64,000 nucleotides of DNA from Streptomyces sp. NBC_00523 (GTDB lineage: Bacteria; Actinomycetota; Actinomycetes; Streptomycetales; Streptomycetaceae), in NCBI RefSeq assembly GCF_036346615.1, contig NZ_CP107836.1, forward strand, positions 3,968,001 to 4,032,000. Direction: 5' to 3'. The notes beneath the pieces were generated by a model. That model searched no databases. It saw only the letters and a list, made by a program, of their open reading frames with translations, and was not told the origin of the DNA. This document shows positions 16,424 to 24,702 of this stretch, piece by piece (positions within the stretch are counted from its first letter, which is position 1; every line of letters begins with the position of its first letter). The position numbers were made by a program, and so were the translations under genes.

Positions 16424-17080
16424 ATGGCCATCACCGATGACCTGCGCAAGACCCTCACCGACCCGACCCCCCTCTACTTCGCCGCCGGCACGGCCGACCT
16501 GGCCGTGCGCCAGGCCCGCAAGGTGCCCGCGCTGCTCGACCAGCTGCGGGCCGAGGCCCCGGAGCGGATCGAGGCGGTACGGAACACCGACCCCAAGGCC
16601 GTGCAGGAGAAGGTCACCGAGCAGGCCCGGGAGGCGCAGTCCGTTCTCCAGGCCAAGGTCACCGAGGTGATCGGCGCCTTCGACACCGACCTGAAGAAGC
16701 TCGGCGAGAACGCCCAGGACCTGGCGCTGCGCGGGGTGGGCGTCGCCGCCGAGTACGCCGTACGGGCCCGGGAGACGTACGAGAAGGTCGCCGAGCGCGG
16801 CGAGCGCACCGTGCGGACGTGGCGGGGCGAGACCGCCGACGAGATCGTGGAGATCGCCGTCGTCGTGGAGCCGCGCAAGGAGTCCGAGCCGGCCGCCGCG
16901 CCGAAGCCGGCCGCCCCCGCGAAGGCCGCTCCCGCCGCGAAGCCGGCCGCGGTCAAGCCCGCCACCACGGCCAAGCCGGCCGCCGCGAAGCCGAGGCCCG
17001 TCGCCAAGCCCGCCGCCGCCAAGAAGGCTCCGGCGCGGAAGCCCGCCGCGAAGAAGGCCACCCCGCCCTCCGGCAAGTAG
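16424..17080 (+). CDS. HbhA-like helical protein with Lys/Ala/Pro repeat tail
   Basis: 218 residues. The N-terminal 150 are alpha-helical/coiled coil, resembling mycobacterial heparin-binding haemagglutinin (LYFAAGTADLAVRQARKVP, then later ARETYEKVAERGERTVR). The C-terminal tail is a series of Lys-Pro-Ala repeats (AKPAAAKPRPVAKPAAAKKA) like the heparin-binding tail of HbhA. In a soil saprophyte, adhesion to host glycans is unlikely; binding of polyanions or lipid bodies is possible. Low-complexity codons run throughout the tail. Confidence 0.75.
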   Translation: MAITDDLRKTLTDPTPLYFAAGTADLAVRQARKVPALLDQLRAEAPERIEAVRNTDPKAVQEKVTEQAREAQSVLQAKVTEVIGAFDTDLKKLGENAQDLALRGVGVAAEYAVRARETYEKVAERGERTVRTWRGETADEIVEIAVVVEPRKESEPAAAPKPAAPAKAAPAAKPAAVKPATTAKPAAAKPRPVAKPAAAKKAPARKPAAKKATPPSGK

Positions 17081-17196
17081 CGCCGATGCCCTCGGCAGGT
17101 GTGCCGGGGCGGCGGGCGGGCACATTCCGGGTGGCCCGTTCGTTGTCCCGGTACCTTGGCCGCGAGGCGCTTTCACCTGACTAGGCGGTGCACATC

Positions 17197-17532
17197 ATGT
17201 TGCTCGACGGCTTCAACTCGTTCCTCGGGCTGCTCTCCGCGGCCATGCTCGTCCTCGCCGTGGTCGCGCTGGTCATGGCCCTGATGGCCCGCGAGGACGC
17301 CTACCGCGCCGCGGACAAGCAGAAGAAGTCCTTCTGGCTGATCATTCTCGGCATCGTGGTCGCGGTGAACCTCTGGCCCATCTTCATCTTCCTGCAGATC
17401 GCCGGGCTGATCGCCACCATCGTCTTCTTCGTGGACGTACGGCCCGCCCTCAAGGCCGTCAGCGGCGGTGGCCGCCGACGCGGCGGATCCAGCAGCGACG
17501 GCCCGTACGGCCCCTACAACGGCGGGCGCTGA
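17197..17532 (+). CDS. DUF2516 membrane protein
   Basis: 111 residues: three hydrophobic segments (LGLLSAAMLVLAVVALVMAL, SFWLIILGIVVAVNLWPIFI, and LQIAGLIATIVFFVDV), then a Gly/Arg/Ser tail. It matches the actinobacterial DUF2516 family (Rv0476). A GTG at 17188 in frame is an alternative start. The 3' end overlaps the convergent phosphatase gene by 19 bases. Confidence 0.82.
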   Translation: MLLDGFNSFLGLLSAAMLVLAVVALVMALMAREDAYRAADKQKKSFWLIILGIVVAVNLWPIFIFLQIAGLIATIVFFVDVRPALKAVSGGGRRRGGSSSDGPYGPYNGGR

Positions 17533-18851
17533 GCCGCCGCCGGTGAGGCCGGGCGCGGGCGCGGGATGTTCACGCGCCGCGCGCCGACCGGGGGCCGGGA
17601 CCGGGCGGTTTCCTGGTCGCGGTCGAGCAGCAGGACCGCGACGTCGTCCGTCAGCTCGCCGCCGTTCAGCTCCCGCACCTGGGTGACCGCCGCCTCCAGC
17701 AGCTCCTCGCCGGTCAGGCCCTCGGCGAGCTGCCGGTTGATCATCGCCACCATGCCGTCCTGGCCGAGGCGCTGCGTGCCGTCGCCGACGCGGCCCTCGA
17801 TCAGGCCGTCTGTGTACATCATCAGGCTCCAGGCGCCGCCCAGCTCCACCTGCCGTCGCGGCCACCGCGCACGCGGCAGCAGGCCCAGGGCCGGTCCGCC
17901 GTCCTCGTACGGGAGCAGCTGCGCCGCCCGTCCGTGGCGGGCGATCAGCGGCGCGGGGTGCCCGGCCAGGCACAGGCCCGCGCGGCGGCCGTCCGGGGCG
18001 ATGTCCACCGTGCAGAGCGTCGCGAAGATCTCCTCGCTCTCCCGCTCGTGCTCCAGGACCTCCTGGAGGGTGGACAGCAGCTCGTCGCCGCACAGCCCCG
18101 CCAGCGTCAACGCGCGCCACGCTATGCGCAGTTCCACGCCGAGCGCGGCCTCGTCCGGGCCGTGGCCGCAGACGTCGCCGATCATCGCGTGCACCGTGCC
18201 GTCCGGGGTGCGGACGGTGTCGTAGAAGTCCCCGCCGAGCAGCGCGCGGCTGCGGCCCGGGCGGTAGCGCGCCGCGAAGCGCAGGTCGGAGCCGTCGAGG
18301 AGCGGGGTCGGGAGCAGCCCGCGTTCCAGCCGGGCGTTCTCCTCGGCGCGCAGCCGGGACTCGGTGAGCTGGTGCTGTGCGACGTCGGCCCGTTTGCGTT
18401 CCACGGCGTAGCGGATGGCCCGGCTCAGCAGCCTGCTGTCCAGCTCGCCCCGGAAGAGATAGTCCTGCGCGCCCACCCGGACCGCCTCGGCGGCCAGCTC
18501 GGCGTCGTCCTCCGCGGTGAGGGCGAGCACGGCGTGCCGGGGTGCGATCCGCAGGACGTGCTTGAGCGTGGCGAGTCCGTCCTCCTCGCCCTCGCCGTCG
18601 CCCCGCGCCTCGGCGCCGGCCGGCAGGGCCAGGTCGAGCAGGATGCAGTCCACGTCGTCGGTGAGGAGCCGGCCCGCCTCGGTGAGGTTCCGGGCGGCAC
18701 GGATACGGACCCGGGCACCGGCCGCGGTGGAGAGCTCCGGGGCGGTGAAGGTGCCCGCCGGGTCGTCCTCGATCACGAGGAGGGTGAGGCCGGCGCCGGA
18801 GCTGTTCTCCGCAGCGGGCGCGGAACACGGCTGCGGTACGGATACGGGCAT
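17514..18851 (-). CDS. Receiver-PP2C phosphatase (RsbU-like)
   Basis: 445 residues. Receiver domain 24-150 (LTLLVIEDDPAG, phosphoacceptor Asp in CILLDLALP, conserved VGAQDYLFRG), a coiled-coil linker (VAQHQLTESRLRAEENARLE) and a PP2C/SpoIIE phosphatase domain with GGDFYD, MIGDVCGHG and the closing LTDDVAVLLL, which hold the metal-binding aspartates. Such proteins dephosphorylate anti-anti-sigma factors in partner-switching pathways. No partner kinase or anti-sigma gene is adjacent. A Gly/Glu-rich insertion (GDGEGEEDG) sits in the receiver after the Asp loop. Confidence 0.88.
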   Translation of the reverse strand: MPVSVPQPCSAPAAENSSGAGLTLLVIEDDPAGTFTAPELSTAAGARVRIRAARNLTEAGRLLTDDVDCILLDLALPAGAEARGDGEGEEDGLATLKHVLRIAPRHAVLALTAEDDAELAAEAVRVGAQDYLFRGELDSRLLSRAIRYAVERKRADVAQHQLTESRLRAEENARLERGLLPTPLLDGSDLRFAARYRPGRSRALLGGDFYDTVRTPDGTVHAMIGDVCGHGPDEAALGVELRIAWRALTLAGLCGDELLSTLQEVLEHERESEEIFATLCTVDIAPDGRRAGLCLAGHPAPLIARHGRAAQLLPYEDGGPALGLLPRARWPRRQVELGGAWSLMMYTDGLIEGRVGDGTQRLGQDGMVAMINRQLAEGLTGEELLEAAVTQVRELNGGELTDDVAVLLLDRDQETARSRPPVGARRVNIPRPRPASPAAAQRPPL

Positions 18852-19174
18852 CGGTTCGGGTTTCCTTCCCTCCCCCCGAGGGCGCGGCGGAGCGACGAAC
18901 GACGTCCCGCCAGACGGGGACCATAGCGGTCCGGACCAGGGGAACGGAATGCCGACCCGCCCGCCGCGGCCGGCATATGCACCGCCATAAGCCGCGTCCC
19001 ACCACGGATCAGGCACGGTGGGCCGCGCTACAGCGACATGACAAAGGTCACGCGCAACCCACCCCCGACAGTGGCCCGCCTCACCCGGGTTGCCCGGGCC
19101 CTGCGCCCCCAGGCAACCACGTCCGGCGCGGCCACGCGCCGCCCCGTCCCGCCGTCCCGCCGTCCGCCCAAGGA
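18852..19174. other. 323-base gap between NlpC/P60 and phosphatase genes
   Basis: Both flanking genes read leftward, so this is the 3' region of the NlpC/P60 gene and the promoter region of the phosphatase gene. Pyrimidine-rich DNA (CCTTCCCTCCCCCCG at 18865-18879) gives a purine-rich ribosome region for the latter. No hairpin of note, RNA gene or coding ORF is convincing here. Confidence 0.5.
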
Positions 19175-20227
19175 CTACGCGTCGGGGCGGACCACGCCGA
19201 GTATCTGCATCGAGCCCGCGCCCGCCAGGGTGACGTCGCGGCCGGGGCGCGGGGCGTGGATGATCTGGCCGTTGCCCACGTACATGCCGACGTGGGTGGC
19301 GTCGGCGTGGTAGATGATCAGGTCGCCGGGGCGCATGTCCTTGATCGCGATGTGCGGCAGCAGCCGCCACTGCTCCTGCGAGGTGCGCGGGATCGGGCGG
19401 CCCGCGGCCGCCCACGCCTGGGACGTCAGCCCGGAGCAGTCGTACGACTTGGGGCCCTCCGCGCCCCACACGTACGGCTTGCCGATCTGCGCGGTCGCGA
19501 AGGCCACTGCCTGCTTGCCGAGCGGGCTCGCGTCCCGGTTGATCTCCTGCAGTGCGCCGGAGTCGAGCCAGGCGGTCTGCGCCTGCCGCGCCGCCTCCTG
19601 CTCCAGTTCGAGGAGCCGGGCCCGCTCCTCCTTCTCCAGCCGCGATTCCAGCTTCTTCGCCGCCGCTATCTGCGAGTTGATCTTCTTCTTGGCCTTGGCC
19701 TGCTTGACCCGGCTGGCTTCCAGCTTGGTCCAGTTGGTGCTGGCGTCCTTGGTGTACGTCTCCAGGTCCTGCTGCGTCCTGGTCAGTTCCTCCAGGAGCC
19801 CCTTGCCGGCCTGCTGGCCCTGGCGGTTGCGGCTGATGCCGTCGAGGAAGAGCTGGGGGTCGCCGCTGAGCATGAGCCGCGCGCCCGGCGGGAGCCCGGC
19901 GTTGCGGTACTCCTCGCGGGCCTGGGCGCCGGCCCGGTCCTTGAGGGCGGCGATCTTCGCCCGGCCCTCGACTATCGACTGCGCCAGCCCGACCAGCTCG
20001 CCCGACTGCTTCTTGGCCTTCTCCTCGGCGAGGTTGTACGCGTCCGTGGCGGCGCCCGCCTCCAGGTACAGCTCGTCGATCTCCGCGCGCACCTGTTCCA
20101 GGCTCTTCCCGCCACCATCGGCGGACCCCGGCGGTGTCGGTGCGGCGAATGCCTGGACCGGCGAGGCGAGGACCGCCAGCGCGCAGACCAGAGTCATCGC
20201 GGCGGCGGCACAGTGGCGTCGGTACAC
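19175..20227 (-). CDS. Secreted NlpC/P60 peptidoglycan endopeptidase
   Basis: 350 residues. Signal peptide (YRRHCAAAAMTLVCALAVLA, cleavage after AFA), a long coiled coil (about 40-225), and a C-terminal NlpC/P60 domain with catalytic Cys in YDCSGLTSQAW, His in DATHVGMYVG and a third polar residue in IIHAPRPG. It should cut stem peptides between D-Glu and diamino acid outside the cell, as RipA/SwlA-type enzymes do. The coiled coil probably docks to activators. The GTG start follows GAGGGGGAGCTC. Confidence 0.9.
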   Translation of the reverse strand: MYRRHCAAAAMTLVCALAVLASPVQAFAAPTPPGSADGGGKSLEQVRAEIDELYLEAGAATDAYNLAEEKAKKQSGELVGLAQSIVEGRAKIAALKDRAGAQAREEYRNAGLPPGARLMLSGDPQLFLDGISRNRQGQQAGKGLLEELTRTQQDLETYTKDASTNWTKLEASRVKQAKAKKKINSQIAAAKKLESRLEKEERARLLELEQEAARQAQTAWLDSGALQEINRDASPLGKQAVAFATAQIGKPYVWGAEGPKSYDCSGLTSQAWAAAGRPIPRTSQEQWRLLPHIAIKDMRPGDLIIYHADATHVGMYVGNGQIIHAPRPGRDVTLAGAGSMQILGVVRPDA

Positions 20228-20240
20228 GAGCTCCCCCTCC

Positions 20241-20259
20241 GAGCAGTTCCCAACTGTTC
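20241..20259. promoter_or_regulatory. Inverted repeat before the NlpC/P60 gene
   Basis: GAGCAGTT, CCC, AACTGTTC: eight-base arms with one mismatch, 14 bases upstream of the GTG, on the leader of the mRNA. It could be an operator or a small RNA hairpin overlapping the ribosome site. The remaining upstream 230 bases show no c-di-AMP (ydaO-type) riboswitch sequence that I could find, although such switches precede many Streptomyces wall hydrolase genes. Confidence 0.35.
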
Positions 20260-20515
20260 GAGCAGTACCAGAAAACTGATTAACCGTCAGTAACATGTGG
20301 CGTCGACCAGATCGTGCCATGCCGTACTGAAAAGCAACAGAGGCAGACACACTCCGGCCTTCGGGCGGCACTACGCTCTTCCGTCACTCCCCGCCACCCC
20401 CGCGCCCCCGACTTCCCCACTCACTCCGACGAACGATGCCCGCCGGCCGTTCCCACCGCAGGGGTGAATCCCGGCGCAACGAGGACGCGCCCTCGCGCTG
20501 TCCGAGTGCGCCCCC

Positions 20516-21295
20516 TCACCACCCCCCGGGTTCCAGCGCCTCCCACGCCACCGTGACCTCGCCCTGGCGCCACCGCCGCACCCCGTCCGTCAGCGGCCAG
20601 TCGCCCGAGAGCGCCCGCACCGCGGTGATCCAGCGCTGCCGGGCCCCGAGCGAGGCGTAGGGCGCCGCGGCCGCCCACGCCCGGTCGAAGTCGCGCAGGA
20701 AGGCGTGCACCCGCTCACCCGGGACATTGCGGTGGATCAGCGCCTTCGGCAGCCGTTCGGCGAGATCGGACGGCCGGTTCAGCGAGCCGAGCCGGGTCGC
20801 GAAGGTCACCGTGCGCGGTCCCTCCGGCCCCAGCGCCACCCACACGTGCCGCCGCCCGATCTCGTCGCAGGTGCCCTCCACCAGCAGCCCGCCCGGCGCC
20901 AGCCGCTCGCACAGCCGCTGCCAGACCCCGGCCACCTCGCCCTCGTCGTACTGGCGCAGCACATTCGCCGCCCGGATCAGGGAGGGCCGCTCCGGCAACG
21001 GGATCTCGAAGCCCCCGTGCCGGAAGGTGAGGCCCTCGCGGGCGTACGGCTGCGCGGCGGCGACCCGCTCCGGGGAGATCTCGATGCCGACCACCGCGGT
21101 ACGCGGTTCGGCGGTGCGCAGGCGTTCCAGCAGCTCGACGGCGGTCCAGGGCGCGGCCCCGTAACCGAGGTCGACGGCGACGGGGGTGTCGGCGCGGCGC
21201 AGGGCGGGGCCGTGCGTGGCGGCGATCCAGCGGTCCATGCGGCGCAGCCGGTTCGGGTTGGTGGTCCCGCGGGTCGCGGTGCCGATCGGGCGCAT
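20516..21295 (-). CDS. Class I SAM-dependent methyltransferase-like protein
   Basis: 259 residues. The glycine-rich SAM loop reads VAVDLGYGAAPWTAVELL, followed by the acidic residue in VVGIEISPERV and a RAANVLRQYDEGEV region, as in Rossmann methyltransferases. The acceptor is unknown. Divergent from mshA, as usual in Streptomyces. Start ATG 21295 precedes RPIGTATRGTTNPNRLRRMD, a conserved-looking basic head. Confidence 0.8.
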   Translation of the reverse strand: MRPIGTATRGTTNPNRLRRMDRWIAATHGPALRRADTPVAVDLGYGAAPWTAVELLERLRTAEPRTAVVGIEISPERVAAAQPYAREGLTFRHGGFEIPLPERPSLIRAANVLRQYDEGEVAGVWQRLCERLAPGGLLVEGTCDEIGRRHVWVALGPEGPRTVTFATRLGSLNRPSDLAERLPKALIHRNVPGERVHAFLRDFDRAWAAAAPYASLGARQRWITAVRALSGDWPLTDGVRRWRQGEVTVAWEALEPGGW

Positions 21296-21392
21296 GACAC
21301 AGAGCGTAACGATCCGGGCGGATGCGGGCGCCGGGCGGGCGGGAGAGCATCGGGACGGCCCCCGCGTTTGTGCCGTAATGATTTGGCAAAGC

Positions 21393-21419
21393 GGAAATGA
21401 AAGGAGGGATTCCGCTGTT
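21393..21419 (+). promoter_or_regulatory. Candidate SigR promoter of mshA
   Basis: GGAAAT at 21393-21398, 18 bases, then GTT at 21417-21419 resembles the thiol-stress sigma factor SigR consensus (GGAAT-N18-GTT). It is placed 87 bases before the GTG of mshA, which is reported to belong to the SigR regulon in S. coelicolor. No experimental evidence is visible here. Confidence 0.55.
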
Positions 21420-21505
21420 CCCCACCTTCGAAGGGACCGTGTGCCCCTTCGGTGCCATGCCGTGAACCGCGCCGGCACCGGGGCCCAGCGAGGAGGACGG
21501 ACGAC

Positions 21506-22870
21506 GTGACCCAGTACGTCTCTCGGCTCGGCACCAGCCGTGGCGCACCACGTCTCAGGTTCCCCGCAGGTCTCACCGGCTCCTTCACCGCCGGTCACCG
21601 CAGGCCCCGCCGCATCGCGATGCTCTCCGTGCACACCTCCCCGCTGCACCAGCCGGGGACGGGCGACGCCGGCGGAATGAACGTGTACATCGTGGAGCTG
21701 GCCAAGCGGCTGGCCGCGATCAATATCGAGGTCGAGATCTTCACCCGCTCCACCACCGGAGGGCTGCCCTCCGCCGTGGACCTGGCGCCCGGTGTCCTCG
21801 TCCGGCACGTCGACGCGGGGCCGTACGAGGGTCTGGCCAAGGAGGAGCTGCCCGCGCAGCTCTGCGCCTTCACCCATGGGGTGATGCAGGCGTGGGCCGG
21901 TCAGCGCCCCGGTTATTACGACCTCGTCCATTCCCACTACTGGCTCTCCGGACACGTCGGCTGGCTGGCCGCGCAGCGCTGGGGCGTTCCCCTCGTGCAC
22001 GCCATGCACACCATGGCGAAGGTGAAGAACGCCGCGCTCGCCGAGGGCGACAGCCCCGAGCCCGCCGCCCGCGTCATCGGCGAGACCCAGATCGTGGACG
22101 CCGCCGACCGGCTGATCGCCAACACCGCCGAGGAGGCGGGCGAGCTGGTCCGGTTCTACGACGCCGATCCGCAGGCCGTCGCCGTCGTCCATCCCGGCGT
22201 CAACCTCGAACGCTTCCGTCCCGGTGACGGCCGGGCCGCCGCCCGCGCCCGTCTCGGCCTCCCGCAGGACGCCCTGATCCCCCTCTTCGCGGGCCGCATA
22301 CAGCCGCTGAAGGCCCCCGACGTGCTGCTGCGGGCGGTCGCCGTGCTGCTCGACCGGAACCCCTCGCTGCGGTCCCGGATCGTGGTGCCCGTCGTCGGCG
22401 GCCCCAGCGGCAGCGGCCTCGCGAAGCCGGAGGGGCTGCAGAAGCTCGCCGCCCGGCTGGGCATCGCGGACGTCGTGCGGTTCCACCCGCCGGTCGGGCA
22501 GGACCAGCTCGCCGACTGGTTCCGGGCCGCGTCCGTGCTGGTCATGCCCTCGTACAGCGAGTCCTTCGGACTCGTCGCGGTCGAGGCCCAGGCGGCCGGG
22601 ACACCGGTCGTCGCGGCGGCCGTGGGCGGCCTCCCGGTGGCCGTGCGCGACGGGGTCAGCGGCTTCCTGATACCGGGGCACGATCCGGCCGCGTACGCCC
22701 AGGCGCTGGAGCGGTTCGCGCGGGCGCCGGAGCTGGTCGCCCGGATGGGCGGGGCGGCGGCGGAGCACGCCCAGCGGTTCGGCTGGGACACGGCGGCGGC
22801 CGCCACCGCGGACGTGTACACGGCCGCGATCCAGGAACACCGCAGGCGGGCCCGCACGCGTCACGTGTAA
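21506..22870 (+). CDS. mshA: D-inositol-3-phosphate glycosyltransferase MshA
   Basis: 454 residues, GT-B fold, GT4 family. Key elements: RRIAMLSVHTSPLHQPGTGD with GGMNVYI (donor/acceptor loop), HSHYWLSG, and the ExxxxxxxE motif in PSYSESFGLVAVEAQAAGTP. It makes GlcNAc-inositol phosphate from UDP-GlcNAc and L-myo-inositol-1-phosphate, the first step of mycothiol synthesis. The GTG at 21506 follows GGAGGA; the N-terminal 30 residues (TQYVSRLGTSRG...) are a basic extension usual for Streptomyces. Confidence 0.95.
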   Translation: MTQYVSRLGTSRGAPRLRFPAGLTGSFTAGHRRPRRIAMLSVHTSPLHQPGTGDAGGMNVYIVELAKRLAAINIEVEIFTRSTTGGLPSAVDLAPGVLVRHVDAGPYEGLAKEELPAQLCAFTHGVMQAWAGQRPGYYDLVHSHYWLSGHVGWLAAQRWGVPLVHAMHTMAKVKNAALAEGDSPEPAARVIGETQIVDAADRLIANTAEEAGELVRFYDADPQAVAVVHPGVNLERFRPGDGRAAARARLGLPQDALIPLFAGRIQPLKAPDVLLRAVAVLLDRNPSLRSRIVVPVVGGPSGSGLAKPEGLQKLAARLGIADVVRFHPPVGQDQLADWFRAASVLVMPSYSESFGLVAVEAQAAGTPVVAAAVGGLPVAVRDGVSGFLIPGHDPAAYAQALERFARAPELVARMGGAAAEHAQRFGWDTAAAATADVYTAAIQEHRRRARTRHV

Positions 22871-22965
22871 CAGCCCGGCCGCCTCTTCCCGCGCCCGTTC
22901 ACGCGTAACCCTCCTCACCACCGGTCCCGACCGCGCGCCTTTGCCACCTGACGTACGCTCGAAAC

Positions 22966-23490
22966 ATGGCTGACGCACCCGTACCGGCGAAGAACGAGGC
23001 CACCCGGGCCGCCCAGGTCCTCGAAGCGAGCTTCGCCGACGCCGGGCTCGACTGGGAGAGCCCCGCACCGGGCAACTATGTGGTCCAGCTCCCCGGCACC
23101 CGCAAGCTGTCGACCACCTGCTCACTGATCGTCGGCGCGCACAGCCTCTCGCTCAACGCCTTCGTCATCCGGCACCCCGACGAGAACGACGCGGCGGTGC
23201 ACCGCTGGCTGCTGGAACGGAACCTGCGCCTGTTCGGCGTGAGTTACGCGATCGACCCGCTCGGCGACATCTACCTCACCGGCAAGCTGCCGCTGTCCGT
23301 GGTGACGCCCGAGGAGGTGGACCGGCTGCTCGGCTCCGTGCTGGAGGCGGCGGACGGCGCCTTCAACTCCCTGCTGGAGATCGGCTTCGCGACCGCGATC
23401 CGCAAGGAGTACGCCTGGCGGGTCTCGCGCGGCGAGTCCACCCGTAATCTCGACGCCTTCGCGCACCTCACCCGGCGCTCCGCGGGCTGA
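22966..23490 (+). CDS. YbjN domain protein
   Basis: 174 residues. The YbjN fold (resembling type III secretion chaperones) is recognised in NYVVQLPGTRKLSTTCSLIV, HRWLLERNLRLFGVSYAID, GDIYLTGKLPL and the C-terminal LLEIGFATAIRKEYAW. It follows mshA in the normal order by 95 bases; its role is unknown. A TACGCT box ahead of the ATG suggests its own promoter. Confidence 0.82.
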   Translation: MADAPVPAKNEATRAAQVLEASFADAGLDWESPAPGNYVVQLPGTRKLSTTCSLIVGAHSLSLNAFVIRHPDENDAAVHRWLLERNLRLFGVSYAIDPLGDIYLTGKLPLSVVTPEEVDRLLGSVLEAADGAFNSLLEIGFATAIRKEYAWRVSRGESTRNLDAFAHLTRRSAG

Positions 23491-23497
23491 CCTCGCG

Positions 23498-24505
23498 TCA
23501 CCCCCGTACGCGCGTCGCCGACTCGATCTCCCTCAGCGTGGCCTCCAGGCGGGGCGCGACCTCGTTCCAGGTCCACTCCAGCTGGTCCCCGGAGGTGCCG
23601 CGCGGCACGGTCTCGACCAGCATGATCAGATACAGATACGCCCGGTAGAGCGCGAGCCGCAGCCGCAGCGAGGCGTCGAACTCCACGGGCCCGCCCGGCG
23701 CCTCTTCCCCGTAACCGGCGAGGAAATCCTTGTCGTCCGCGATGTCACCCAGCAGAGCGAGCGACACGAAGTCGGCGGCCGGGTCGCCCCAGAACATCCG
23801 CTCCCCGTCGATGACCCCGCCCACCCGCCGGGCGCCCGGCTCACCGGTGACCAGGATGTTCCCCTGCCACAGGTCGAAGTGGACCAGGGCGGGCCGGGTC
23901 ACGTCGTCCAGCGCGTACGCGGCTGCGCCGAGCACCGCGCAGGTCTCCGCCGCCGTACGGGGCAGCCGGGCCGCGTACGTCCGCGCGTCGGCCAGGACCG
24001 CGTCCGTCATCGTGGTGAACGCCTGCCGCCAGGTGGGCGCGAGCGGGCCGAGCGCCTGCGAGGGGTAGCCGAAGCCGCCCGGCGCGGGCACGCCGTGCAG
24101 CCGGCCGATGATCCGCCCGAGCTCGGTGCGCAGCCGCGCCTCCTCGCCGTCGGCCATCGCGCCGGTCAGCTCGTGCCAGGGGCGGCCGGCGCGGGCGGAC
24201 ATGACCACGTACGGGCCGGTGGCGGCGGCCGGGTCGAGCTCGGCGCGTACGACGAGGGGCACGGAGGTCTCGTCGGCGGCGGCCCGGTAGAACGTCACCT
24301 CGTTGACCAGCAGGTCGTGTTCGTACGAAAGGCAGTCCCCGGCGGCCGGCGGCGGCACCTTCACCACCCGGTCCCGCCCGTCCGTCAGCCGGACGCGGCT
24401 GACGGCGTTGTACGTGCCCCCGGTGAGCGGTTCGCAGGAGGCGACCAGACCGGGCGGCGTGCCCAACGCGGCGAGGACATCGGCGGGAACGGAATCGATC
24501 GGCAC
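23498..24505 (-). CDS. Aminoglycoside-phosphotransferase-fold kinase
   Basis: 335 residues. N-lobe Lys in RVVKVPPPAAGD, catalytic loop VHFDLWQGNIL (Asp and Asn) and metal Asp in GVIDGERMFWGDPAADF. The combination TYNAVSRVRLTDG and the C-terminal helical region resemble the MTR kinase/fructosamine kinase branch of the family. The substrate is unknown. Its 3' end is eight bases from the convergent YbjN stop. Confidence 0.82.
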   Translation of the reverse strand: MPIDSVPADVLAALGTPPGLVASCEPLTGGTYNAVSRVRLTDGRDRVVKVPPPAAGDCLSYEHDLLVNEVTFYRAAADETSVPLVVRAELDPAAATGPYVVMSARAGRPWHELTGAMADGEEARLRTELGRIIGRLHGVPAPGGFGYPSQALGPLAPTWRQAFTTMTDAVLADARTYAARLPRTAAETCAVLGAAAYALDDVTRPALVHFDLWQGNILVTGEPGARRVGGVIDGERMFWGDPAADFVSLALLGDIADDKDFLAGYGEEAPGGPVEFDASLRLRLALYRAYLYLIMLVETVPRGTSGDQLEWTWNEVAPRLEATLREIESATRVRG

Positions 24506-24535
24506 GGCGGGCTCCCCCTGAACGGTGTGCGCGAA

Positions 24536-24560
24536 GTGATCACGACGTCGTCACGATCAC
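24536..24560. promoter_or_regulatory. Repeated TCACGA elements between kinase and lipoprotein genes
   Basis: Near-palindromic block of GTGATC, ACGACGTCGT and GATCAC just upstream of the kinase start and of the divergent lipoprotein promoter. It looks like an operator for an unidentified regulator. Confidence 0.3.
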
Positions 24561-24582
24561 GTGCGATGCCCAAGGTAAAGGA

Positions 24583-24610
24583 TTGCCAAACCACAGCGGG
24601 CTCATAGAGT
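24583..24610 (+). promoter_or_regulatory. Promoter of the lipoprotein gene
   Basis: TTGCCA at 24583-24588, 16-base spacer, TAGAGT at 24605-24610: a HrdB-like promoter about 90 bases before the ATG at 24703. Confidence 0.5.
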
Positions 24611-24702
24611 TGGATCACCCCCACGCACCCCTATTTCAGCCGCGCCGAACCCGGCGGGGCTGCTCGCGTGCGGGCGAAACACTTTGAGCAGAAGGACGGG
24701 CC

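Noticed and set aside
20228..20515. c-di-AMP (ydaO) riboswitch before the NlpC/P60 gene
   Set aside because: Searched by eye for the conserved loops; not found. Only a short inverted repeat is visible.
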